This document shows positions 1 to 5,711 of a stretch of DNA of 6,435 nt, piece after piece. Position 1 is the stretch's first letter; each line of letters starts with the position of its first letter. The stretch is from Ignavibacteriales bacterium (GTDB taxonomy: Bacteria; Bacteroidota; Ignavibacteria; Ignavibacteriales; Ignavibacteriaceae), in NCBI GenBank assembly GCA_020061995.1, contig JAGUXE010000052.1, positions 1 through 6,435 on the forward strand, given 5' to 3'. The position numbers and the translations under genes were made by a program. Under the pieces are notes generated by a model that made no database searches, had not been told where the DNA came from, and saw only the letters and a list, made by a program, of their open reading frames with translations.

Positions 1-120
1 CTGACGGATGGTTTCATCTGTCTCTTTTAATGCATCGCGTAATAAATATTCTTGTTGGCTTTCACTTAAGTCATTCAACTTACAACCGGAAGTTTCGATA
101 TCAAAAACTATTTGACGCAT
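1..120 (-). CDS. Predicted 3'-5' exonuclease, RNase H-like DEDD fold (3' part cut by window edge)
   Basis: Only the first 40 codons are visible; the gene runs off the left edge. The N-terminus reads MRQIVFDIETSG, a beta strand followed by the D-x-E motif (D7, E9). This is the ExoI motif of DnaQ-like/DEDD exonucleases and provides two metal-binding acidic residues. The following LSESQQEYLLR segment resembles uncharacterised stand-alone 3'-5' exonuclease-like proteins of Bacteroidota and Ignavibacteria related to the family B polymerase proofreading domain; that comparison is from memory. The ATG start is supported by a strong Shine-Dalgarno sequence 6 bases upstream. The gene lies 15 bases after the thioesterase stop, so it is probably co-transcribed with it. 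The ExoII and ExoIII motifs are outside the window, so nuclease activity and substrate (DNA or RNA) cannot be judged. Confidence 0.7.
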   Translation of the reverse strand, partial: MRQIVFDIETSGCKLNDLSESQQEYLLRDALKETDETIRQ

Positions 121-126
121 AATTAA

Positions 127-133
127 CCTCTCC
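127..133 (-). promoter_or_regulatory. Ribosome binding site of the exonuclease gene
   Basis: On the minus strand this reads GGAGAGG, 6 bases before the ATG at 118-120. It is the strongest Shine-Dalgarno match in the window. It fixes the start of the edge-truncated exonuclease and shows that this gene is translated independently, although it follows the thioesterase closely. Confidence 0.65.
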
Positions 134-135
134 GT

Positions 136-591
136 TTATCTAAGAATTTTAATGTTTGGCTCATAAGTTTTTACAATTGTTATAAATTCATCACTCAGTG
201 GAGTTGACTTTCCGGTTGATTTATCAACATGTGCAACAACTCCTTTTCCGTCCGCGATTACTAGATTTGTTTTCAAATTAACCACAAGATGTTCAAATCC
301 GTAAGAAGAGTTTTTAATATATGAAATCCGCGAATAAACCGCTAATTCATCGTCATAATATGAATGGGAACGATAATTTATTTCATTCCTCACCATGAAA
401 TAAATTTCGCCATCTGAAAAAATTCCGCCACCGGGCATAAGTCCAACATCCTTAACATATTCAAGTCTGGCGTGCTCAAAATAGTTGACATAAACTGCGT
501 TGTTACATACACCCAGCATGTCGACTTCGTTAAACCGAACTTTTACAATCGTACAATGTTTAAAATCTTTTTGACTTAAAAGGCTATCCAT
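136..591 (-). CDS. Acyl-CoA thioesterase, 4HBT/YbgC-like hotdog fold
   Basis: This 151-residue protein is a complete single hotdog domain, the usual length for the 4-hydroxybenzoyl-CoA thioesterase/YbgC family, whose members hydrolyse acyl-CoA or acyl-ACP thioesters in the cytoplasm. The signature is at residues 19-45: VRFNEVDMLGVCNNAVYVNY followed by FEHARLEYV. D24 matches the catalytic aspartate of the family (D17 in Pseudomonas 4HBT). N30-N31 and the FEHAR helix start (E39) are also typical. The rest shows the expected strands (residues 63-75, 79-93, 96-106, 111-121). The ATG is preceded by an AAGGAAG-like site and overlaps the end of ltaE by 8 bases, so translation is probably coupled to ltaE. 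The substrate cannot be read from the sequence; the family includes short-chain, long-chain and aromatic acyl-CoA enzymes. No link to threonine aldolase is evident. Confidence 0.85.
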   Translation of the reverse strand: MDSLLSQKDFKHCTIVKVRFNEVDMLGVCNNAVYVNYFEHARLEYVKDVGLMPGGGIFSDGEIYFMVRNEINYRSHSYYDDELAVYSRISYIKNSSYGFEHLVVNLKTNLVIADGKGVVAHVDKSTGKSTPLSDEFITIVKTYEPNIKILR

Positions 592-1609
592 TAAAAACTT
601 CCTTCAAGATTTTCACTGCATTGTTAACTTCTTCAAAACTTACATCGAGATGTGTGACTGCTCGTAATGCCTTTTTATTTCCTATTGAAACAAGCAATCC
701 TTTTTCTTTACAAATTTTTTGTGCTTCTTCTACAGACATGGAGAGTACCTCAAAAATAATAATATTGGTTTGTACTGATTGAAGATCAACATAAACATCG
801 CTGCATGATGCAAGTGCATTAGCAATAATTTGTGCTTTCTCATGATCTTCAGTAAGTCGTTCAATATTGTTTTGAAGAGCATAAAGACCGGCGGCAGCAA
901 GAATTCCGGCTTGTCTCATTCCCCCGCCCCATGCTTTACGCACTCTATATGCTTCAGTAATAAAAGCTTTATCTCCAGCAATTAAAGATCCGACAGGGGC
1001 ACCGAGTCCTTTTGAAAGACAACATGAAACAGTATCAAAATATGAAGCATACTTACTGACACTAATTCCGGTTTTTACCGATGCATTCCAAATCCTTGCC
1101 CCATCAAGATGGAAATAAAGATTATTTTTATCTGCAACTTTTTTAAGTTCGGCGATATTCTCGATTGGGTGAATTGCTCCACTTGCACGGTTATGTGTAT
1201 TTTCTACTTCAATGACTTTTGTCAGCGGCATATAATAAGCCGATTTCGGACGAATTGCTTCTTCAACTTGTTCTGCTGTTATAACTCCATATTTACCGGA
1301 AACAGGATATAATTGAATACCGCTTAACATTGATGGGGCTGAAGACTCATAATTAAATATGTGTGCATCTTTTTCACAGATTACTTCATCGCCGGGTGAA
1401 GTTAATACATTAAGGCAAAGTTGATTTCCCATTACTCCGCTTGTCACAAATAAGGCAGATTCTTTTCCAAGTAATTCGGCTGCATATTTTTCTAAAGCAT
1501 TTATAGTCGGGTCTTCTTTAAATACATCGTCACCTACTTCAGCATTGTACATAGCTTTACGCATTTGTTCAGAAGGTTTAGTTACTGTATCACTTCTTAA
1601 GTCTATCAT
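584..1609 (-). CDS. ltaE: Low-specificity L-threonine aldolase (PLP-dependent)
   Basis: This PLP enzyme of fold type I (beta-eliminating lyase family) cleaves L-threonine and L-allo-threonine to glycine and acetaldehyde in the cytoplasm. The ATG at 1607-1609 gives 341 residues beginning MIDLRSDTVT, the standard family N-terminus. An in-frame TTG at 1625-1627 would add six residues (MKKKSK); neither start has a clear Shine-Dalgarno site. Numbered from the ATG, motifs include VGDDVF (25-30), the PLP-stacking histidine in DAHIFNYE (H83), ENTHN (136-140), the PLP aspartate in HLDGAR (D169), the Schiff-base lysine in CLSKGLGAPVGS (K200), GGGMRQAG, and the C-terminal VTHLDVS. The second active-site histidine of E. 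coli LtaE (H126, in IHFART) aligns with a tyrosine (Y126, in AYYMPLT). The length is close to the E. coli enzyme. It is the first gene after the gap behind lnt and overlaps the thioesterase by 8 bases. Confidence 0.93.
   Translation of the reverse strand: MIDLRSDTVTKPSEQMRKAMYNAEVGDDVFKEDPTINALEKYAAELLGKESALFVTSGVMGNQLCLNVLTSPGDEVICEKDAHIFNYESSAPSMLSGIQLYPVSGKYGVITAEQVEEAIRPKSAYYMPLTKVIEVENTHNRASGAIHPIENIAELKKVADKNNLYFHLDGARIWNASVKTGISVSKYASYFDTVSCCLSKGLGAPVGSLIAGDKAFITEAYRVRKAWGGGMRQAGILAAAGLYALQNNIERLTEDHEKAQIIANALASCSDVYVDLQSVQTNIIIFEVLSMSVEEAQKICKEKGLLVSIGNKKALRAVTHLDVSFEEVNNAVKILKEVFNG
598..605 (-). promoter_or_regulatory. Ribosome binding site of the thioesterase gene
   Basis: The minus strand reads GAAGGAAG, 6 bases before the ATG at 589-591. 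It lies within the last codons of ltaE. It supports the ATG that overlaps ltaE over any downstream start; the next methionine is residue 25, inside the catalytic motif. Confidence 0.5.
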
Positions 1610-1656
1610 TTTAGATTTTTTTTTCAACTTGTGAATAATTGTAAGTTTATAAATTA

Positions 1657-1685
1657 AAAATAGTTGAAATCTGATTATGATTCAA
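1657..1685 (-). promoter_or_regulatory. Possible sigma70-like promoter of the ltaE group
   Basis: On the minus strand, TTGAAT (1680-1685) and TATTTT (1657-1662) are separated by exactly 17 bases, each matching the sigma70 consensus at 4 of 6 positions. Transcription would begin near 1650, upstream of both candidate ltaE starts. The -35 box partly overlaps the end of the intergenic gap next to the lnt stop. The region is very AT-rich, so such matches arise easily by chance, and organisms of the Bacteroidota group often use a different -7/-33 promoter type. This is a weak call. Confidence 0.25.
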
Positions 1686-1686
1686 A

Positions 1687-3360
1687 CTAAGAATTCGATT
1701 TGCTTTCCCGATTTTTAAGTTTGAAGAGGATGAATAAACCGAGAATCCAAATCGAGATTGCTGAAGAGAAGACCGGAAACAAGTTAGGATTTTTTGAAAA
1801 GAATGTTAATTCATTATTGGGATAAACGTCACCGACAACAATAGCTTTTTCATACATTTTAGATTCTTTAATTGTTCTCCCATACTTGTCTATGATACAA
1901 CTTATTCCCCCGTTAGCTGCTCTAACAACAGAGCGTCTGTTTTCTACTGCTCTTAAAACTGATATTTCTTTATGTTGATAAGGACCGCTTGTATTGCCGT
2001 ACCAACTGTCATTAGTAACGACTGTTATAAACTCACTCCCTTTTTGACAAAATGCAGCTACTAAATCGGGATAAACTGATTCATAACAAATAAGTCCGTT
2101 CATATTAATTGAATCGGGTTGATTTTCATTATTAACAAATTCATACTTGAAGACAGTCGTATCCTGCCCGATATTCCATCCGCTTAAACCGACTCCCCAT
2201 TTTATTAAATCACCAAGAAAAGGTAATTGACTTACAAACGGAGTTCTTTCACCAAACGGAACAAGCTTCATTTTACCATATTGAAGCACATCAAAACTAT
2301 TAGGAGTAAAAAATAGAACTGAGTTGTACGTAGCAAAATACAATTCAGATTCTTTACTCTTCTTCACATCAAAAGGACCTTCTTCTTTCTTAGAAAAAAA
2401 CTCTACATGCGGCATTCCTGTTAATAATGGGACTTGATTTTTTAATAAGAAACTTCTCATTGAATCTACAATTTCGCTGTAACTTCCTGTCATTAAATAA
2501 AATGGGAAAGCTGTTTCGGGCCAAATCAGAAATTGCGCCCCTTTATCAATTGCTTCTTTCGACATTGTAAAATATTCATTTGTCAAAGTAGTTGTATTGC
2601 CGCCGCTCCATTTATCGTAGGGGTCTAGATCAGGCTGTATTAATCCGACTCTAATTTTTTTTGAACCTTCATCGGAATTTGCCAATACAATCCATCCATA
2701 TAGAAGCGGAAATAAAATAAGTGCTAAAGCAGCGATTCCATTAGTTAAAAACTTTGTTTTATTCTTACCGAAATAAGTCAAAGAGAAGTAGAAGAAGAGA
2801 TTTATAAACAAAACTAATAGTGATAATCCAATTACACCAATATGATCCGCAATTTGTATGAATGAAGTAAACTTTGCTAATCCATTTCCCAGAGTGATCC
2901 AGGGGAAACTCCAATCGGTTATCATGTAAGCATATTCATAAGTAACCCAAAAAAAGGGGAAAAGAATGAACGAAATTTTTGTTGAGAATACTCGAGTTGA
3001 AAAATAGAAGAGAGTTGAGCCTATCAAGAAAATTATTGGGTTAGCAAAGAGTAAAAGAAATCCTGAAATTAAAAGGAAAGGATCCTTACCGACTACAAAT
3101 CCACCAACCCAATAAATTGTCAAAAGAGAAAAAACGAATGCCATTAAGTAAGTCGCTCGATTTATTTCAGCAAGTGTTTTTTTCTTTTCAAGTACAATGT
3201 AGTATGGAATTAATGCACCGAATAATAAATATGGAAACGGAAATGGGGGGAATGATAATCCCAACAAAATTCCACTAATTATTAGATATAGTCGATCTTT
3301 TTTTATCTCTTTTTTTTGAAGCGGGTCAAGACCGGTTTCCCGTTTGAAAAATAATTTCAA
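1687..3360 (-). CDS. lnt: Apolipoprotein N-acyltransferase
   Basis: This inner-membrane enzyme transfers an acyl chain from phospholipid to the N-terminal cysteine of diacylated lipoproteins, the last step of lipoprotein maturation before export to the outer membrane. At 557 residues it is slightly longer than E. coli Lnt (about 512). Hydrophobic segments lie at about 24-58, 70-90, 94-122, 128-148, 168-196 and 205-227, followed by a periplasmic nitrilase domain (about 236-510) and a final TM helix (528-547). The catalytic triad is E282 (IWPETAFP), K363 (YGKMKLVPFGE) and C425 (GLICYES), matching E. coli E267, K335 and C387. W251 and E371 correspond to E. coli W237 and E343. A charged stretch at about 321-340 appears longer than in E. 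coli. The start is TTG, overlapping the dedA-like stop by four bases (TTGA) and preceded by AGAAGG 7 bases upstream; there is no in-frame ATG until residue 73, inside the membrane region. Confidence 0.96.
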   Translation of the reverse strand: MKLFFKRETGLDPLQKKEIKKDRLYLIISGILLGLSFPPFPFPYLLFGALIPYYIVLEKKKTLAEINRATYLMAFVFSLLTIYWVGGFVVGKDPFLLISGFLLLFANPIIFLIGSTLFYFSTRVFSTKISFILFPFFWVTYEYAYMITDWSFPWITLGNGLAKFTSFIQIADHIGVIGLSLLVLFINLFFYFSLTYFGKNKTKFLTNGIAALALILFPLLYGWIVLANSDEGSKKIRVGLIQPDLDPYDKWSGGNTTTLTNEYFTMSKEAIDKGAQFLIWPETAFPFYLMTGSYSEIVDSMRSFLLKNQVPLLTGMPHVEFFSKKEEGPFDVKKSKESELYFATYNSVLFFTPNSFDVLQYGKMKLVPFGERTPFVSQLPFLGDLIKWGVGLSGWNIGQDTTVFKYEFVNNENQPDSINMNGLICYESVYPDLVAAFCQKGSEFITVVTNDSWYGNTSGPYQHKEISVLRAVENRRSVVRAANGGISCIIDKYGRTIKESKMYEKAIVVGDVYPNNELTFFSKNPNLFPVFSSAISIWILGLFILFKLKNRESKSNS

Positions 3361-3968
3361 GTTGTTGCCTTCTTCTTTCTAAAAAAATATCTAAGTGTAA
3401 AAAAGATTGCGACCAATGAAATTATGATAAGAATAATTGTACTATAGGTATTCATCGCTCTATCAACCATAGCTATATTTTCCCCAAAGAGAAGACCTAA
3501 TGATAACAATATTCCATTCCAGAATATTGCGCTTATTGTTGAAAGGAGGAGTGTTCGATAAAATTCCAGTTCACTTAATCCTGCGAAAAATGAAATTATT
3601 GAACGAATACCCGGGATGAATCGATTAAATAAAATAATAAAGAAACCATATTTTTGAAACCACTGTTCTGCGGTATCAAGCGATTCAATCGGTATGAATT
3701 TTAACTTTCCTTTTCGAACCAGTTTTTTATCTGTCTGCATTCCAAAATAGTAAAGAGTCAGAAAGCCGATTTCACTACCGATTGTTGTTACAATTAATGC
3801 CGGAATAAAATGGATTGTTCCCTGTACAATCAAAGATCCGGCAAGAACCACTATCAAATCACTTGGAGACGGTGGAAATATATTTTCAATAAACGGAATT
3901 ACTAAAAGGATTGCATAAATTAAAAATGGATTAAATGAACCGAGGGACAAAAATATTTCTTCAAACAT
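3357..3968 (-). CDS. DedA/VTT-family (SNARE-associated) integral membrane protein
   Basis: This 203-residue protein has the length and pattern of bacterial DedA proteins. Hydrophobic segments lie at about 14-30, 38-75 (including a re-entrant region), 107-130, 138-162 and 174-197. The first family motif is at 28-37, ENIFPPSPSD, and the second at 115-130, NRFIPGIRSIISFFAG. E28, D37, R116 and R122 probably correspond to the acidic pair and arginine pair essential in E. coli YqjA/YghB (E39, D51, R130, R136), although the acidic loop here is three residues shorter. Some DedA members translocate undecaprenyl phosphate or phospholipids across the membrane, others are linked to proton-motive force; the substrate here cannot be read. 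A lysine-rich C-terminus (FFRKKKATT) suggests a cytoplasmic end. The start overlaps ispF by one base (TAATG) and the stop overlaps lnt by four, so it is sandwiched in a coupled chain. Confidence 0.9.
   Translation of the reverse strand: MFEEIFLSLGSFNPFLIYAILLVIPFIENIFPPSPSDLIVVLAGSLIVQGTIHFIPALIVTTIGSEIGFLTLYYFGMQTDKKLVRKGKLKFIPIESLDTAEQWFQKYGFFIILFNRFIPGIRSIISFFAGLSELEFYRTLLLSTISAIFWNGILLSLGLLFGENIAMVDRAMNTYSTIILIIISLVAIFFTLRYFFRKKKATT
3368..3374 (-). promoter_or_regulatory. Ribosome binding site deciding the TTG start of lnt
   Basis: The minus strand reads AAGAAGG, 7 bases before the TTG at 3358-3360. It is embedded in the last codons of the dedA-like gene (the Arg-Lys-Lys-Lys tail). It supports the unusual TTG as the true start of lnt. 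Confidence 0.5.
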
Positions 3969-4459
3969 TACTCTTCTACCGGATATAATAATACAGTCGC
4001 CATTGCTGCTATTCCTTCCTCACGACCTACAAATCCGAGAGTCTCAGTGGTTGTAGCTTTTATCGAAACATCTTCAATCTCTACTTTAAGAATTTCAGAA
4101 ATCACTTTGCGCATCGGTTCTATGTAAGGAGCTATTTTTGGTTTCTCTAAAAGAAGCATAACATCGAGATTTCCGATTTCATAACCTTTAGCTGAAATAA
4201 ACTCGTAAACATTTTTTAATAGAAGTCTACTCTCAATATCTTTAAATCGCTCATCTGTATTAGGGAAATGTTTCCCGATATCACCAAGTGAAAGTGCTCC
4301 TAAAATCGCATCACAAACAGCATGAAGCAAAGCATCGGCATCCGAGTGTCCAAGCAATCCTTTATGGTGAGGGATTTCTATCCCACCTAAAACGAGTTTT
4401 CTATTCTCTGCAAATTCATGCACATCAAAACCGAAACCGACTCTAATTCTTTTTTTCAA
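3968..4459 (-). CDS. ispF: 2-C-methyl-D-erythritol 2,4-cyclodiphosphate synthase
   Basis: This cytoplasmic trimeric enzyme converts CDP-methylerythritol 2-phosphate to the cyclodiphosphate with release of CMP, the fifth step of the MEP isoprenoid pathway. The 163-residue protein is full length (E. coli 159). The metal site is D12, H14 (GFDVHEF) and H46 (ALLHAVCD), offset by four from E. coli D8, H10, H42. [14 protein letters not shown] (57-69) and [18 protein letters not shown] (134-151) are nearly canonical, and F143, R146 and E148, which line the cavity along the trimer axis, are conserved. The start must be TTG at 4457-4459: an in-frame stop lies four codons upstream, and no later start keeps the active-site DVH. 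TTG overlaps the acylphosphatase stop (TTGA), and no good Shine-Dalgarno is seen, so translation is probably coupled. IspD is not in the window. Confidence 0.97.
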   Translation of the reverse strand: MKKRIRVGFGFDVHEFAENRKLVLGGIEIPHHKGLLGHSDADALLHAVCDAILGALSLGDIGKHFPNTDERFKDIESRLLLKNVYEFISAKGYEIGNLDVMLLLEKPKIAPYIEPMRKVISEILKVEIEDVSIKATTTETLGFVGREEGIAAMATVLLYPVEE

Positions 4460-4740
4460 TGATGGATCTCAAATGTTGTAAATTCATTATTAAAACTTGT
4501 CCAGGCTATATTTACTTTTTTAACATAGGAATGTGAAGGACCTTGTTTCATCAATTCAAATAATTCATTAATTCTAAACTTCTCCCCTTCAACAACCGCA
4601 ATAACTTCACCGGAATAAAGATTTTTAACATAACCTTTAAGTCCTAGTGACAGCCCATTACGCAGAACAAAATACCTGAAACCGACACCCTGAACTAATC
4701 CGTTCACAATTATTTCAGCACGGTGATTCGTATTTTCCAT
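4456..4740 (-). CDS. acyP: Acylphosphatase
   Basis: This small cytoplasmic enzyme hydrolyses the carboxyl-phosphate bond of acyl phosphates such as acetyl or carbamoyl phosphate; its physiological role in bacteria is unclear. The protein is 94 residues, the typical length for the family. The phosphate-binding loop is [13 protein letters not shown] (12-24) with catalytic R22, and the second catalytic residue is N40 in [11 protein letters not shown] (36-46). [12 protein letters not shown] (67-78) and the C-terminal FTTFEI strand are also family features. The ATG lies 40 bases after the EamA stop in AT-rich sequence without a Shine-Dalgarno match, as is common in Bacteroidota-type genes. Its stop overlaps the ispF start by four bases. 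A metabolic link with IspF is not known; the neighbourhood probably reflects transcription in one operon. Confidence 0.94.
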   Translation of the reverse strand: MENTNHRAEIIVNGLVQGVGFRYFVLRNGLSLGLKGYVKNLYSGEVIAVVEGEKFRINELFELMKQGPSHSYVKKVNIAWTSFNNEFTTFEIHH

Positions 4741-4779
4741 ATAAATTCAATTAATTGGAAATTGATTAAAGCAGAAAAT

Positions 4780-5691
4780 TTAACTTTTCTCCCTGTTCCA
4801 TAATTCAGAAACTAAAAGCCCTGTAAAGATAAAGAGTGAGCCAATAAATCCAAAATAGGTAATAGTTTCTGCAATTATAAAATATGCTGCTACTGCTGCA
4901 AATATTGGTTCAAGCGAAAAGATGATTCCTGTTTTTGTAGGTGTTACATACTGCTGATATTTTGTTTGAAGAAGAGTCGTAACAATTGTAGCAAGAAGAG
5001 CGGTATAAATCAAGGCTACAATCACACCACTGCTGAATGTATAATGAATAGGCTCAACATTAGTAACGTGAAATAACTGCATAACAATAAAACCGATTAT
5101 TGCAGTTACACTTATTTGAACGAATGTAAGAAACTTGAAATCGTGTTTCGCACTAATCATATCAAGATAGACAATATATAGAGCAAAGAAAACAGCGCAG
5201 ACTAATGTTAAAAAATCACCAAGATTAAAATTTTCTCCAAGTTCATAAAAAATGTCAAGGTATGACGTCCCTTTACTTGAGAGAAATATGATTCCGATAA
5301 ATACGAAAACTATTCCGGCTATGTGTTCCTTCTTCGGAATTTTCTTTTCGATAAGAGCTTGAAATAAAGGTGTAAGTACAACAAAAGTTCCGGTAAAAAA
5401 AGCAGATTTGGTTGCCGTAGTATATCGTAATCCGATAGTTTGGGCAGCAAAACCGAGATACAAAAGAACTCCAAGAATTACCGCTTCTTTCCATCTGACA
5501 GATGAAACATTTTTTAAACTCTTAATAACAAACGGAAAGATTAATAGAGCTGCAATGGCAAAACGATATGTAACAAAAAGTGATGGGGAAAAATCACTCA
5601 ATGCATTTTTTACAACTACAAATGTTCCTCCCCAAATCAATGTATTTAATAAAAGAAAAGCTTCGGCTTTATATTTAATATTTAACTTCAT
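4780..5691 (-). CDS. EamA/DMT-superfamily transporter (10 TM)
   Basis: This 303-residue inner-membrane protein has the two-repeat architecture of the drug/metabolite transporter superfamily (EamA, RhaT-like), which usually exports amino acids, metabolites or drugs. Ten hydrophobic segments fall at about 11-30, 36-56, 69-89, 97-113, 123-140, 158-177, 186-205, 222-241, 252-271 and 276-295. The first repeat carries the typical LNTLIWGGTFVVVK start and the YTTATKSAFFTGTFVVLTPL region; the second ends with the conserved SLEPIFAAVAAY segment (E261-P262) and AETITYFGFIGS. The ATG at 5689-5691 lies 20 bases after the era stop with no obvious Shine-Dalgarno. The substrate cannot be deduced; family members with similar sequences are mostly uncharacterised. 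It shares the operon with era and acyP, but no pathway link is evident. Confidence 0.92.
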   Translation of the reverse strand: MKLNIKYKAEAFLLLNTLIWGGTFVVVKNALSDFSPSLFVTYRFAIAALLIFPFVIKSLKNVSSVRWKEAVILGVLLYLGFAAQTIGLRYTTATKSAFFTGTFVVLTPLFQALIEKKIPKKEHIAGIVFVFIGIIFLSSKGTSYLDIFYELGENFNLGDFLTLVCAVFFALYIVYLDMISAKHDFKFLTFVQISVTAIIGFIVMQLFHVTNVEPIHYTFSSGVIVALIYTALLATIVTTLLQTKYQQYVTPTKTGIIFSLEPIFAAVAAYFIIAETITYFGFIGSLFIFTGLLVSELWNREKS

Positions 5692-5711
5692 TCTGAGCAG
5701 ATGATATCGAA

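Noticed and set aside
1109..1312. Open frame of 67 codons on the plus strand
   Set aside because: It lies entirely antisense to the well-conserved ltaE motifs (ENTHN, DGAR region), has a cysteine/phenylalanine-rich low-complexity translation, and no ribosome binding site; it is a shadow.
1625..1627. TTG as the ltaE start
   Set aside because: It would add MKKKSK before the canonical MIDLRSDTVT N-terminus and has no Shine-Dalgarno; the ATG at 1607-1609 fits the family better, though TTG cannot be fully excluded.
4741..4779. AT-rich palindrome CAATTAATTG in the gap before acyP
   Set aside because: A 10-base AT-rich palindrome without spacer cannot form a terminator hairpin, has no T tract, and is expected by chance in such AT-rich sequence.
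5273..5494. Open frame of 73 codons on the minus strand in another frame
   Set aside because: Contained within the EamA gene on the same strand; its translation is Cys/Ser/Tyr-rich and resembles no known protein.
5408..5704. Open frame of 98 codons on the plus strand
   Set aside because: Antisense to the first half of the EamA transporter, no recognisable domain; composition is explained by the opposite strand.
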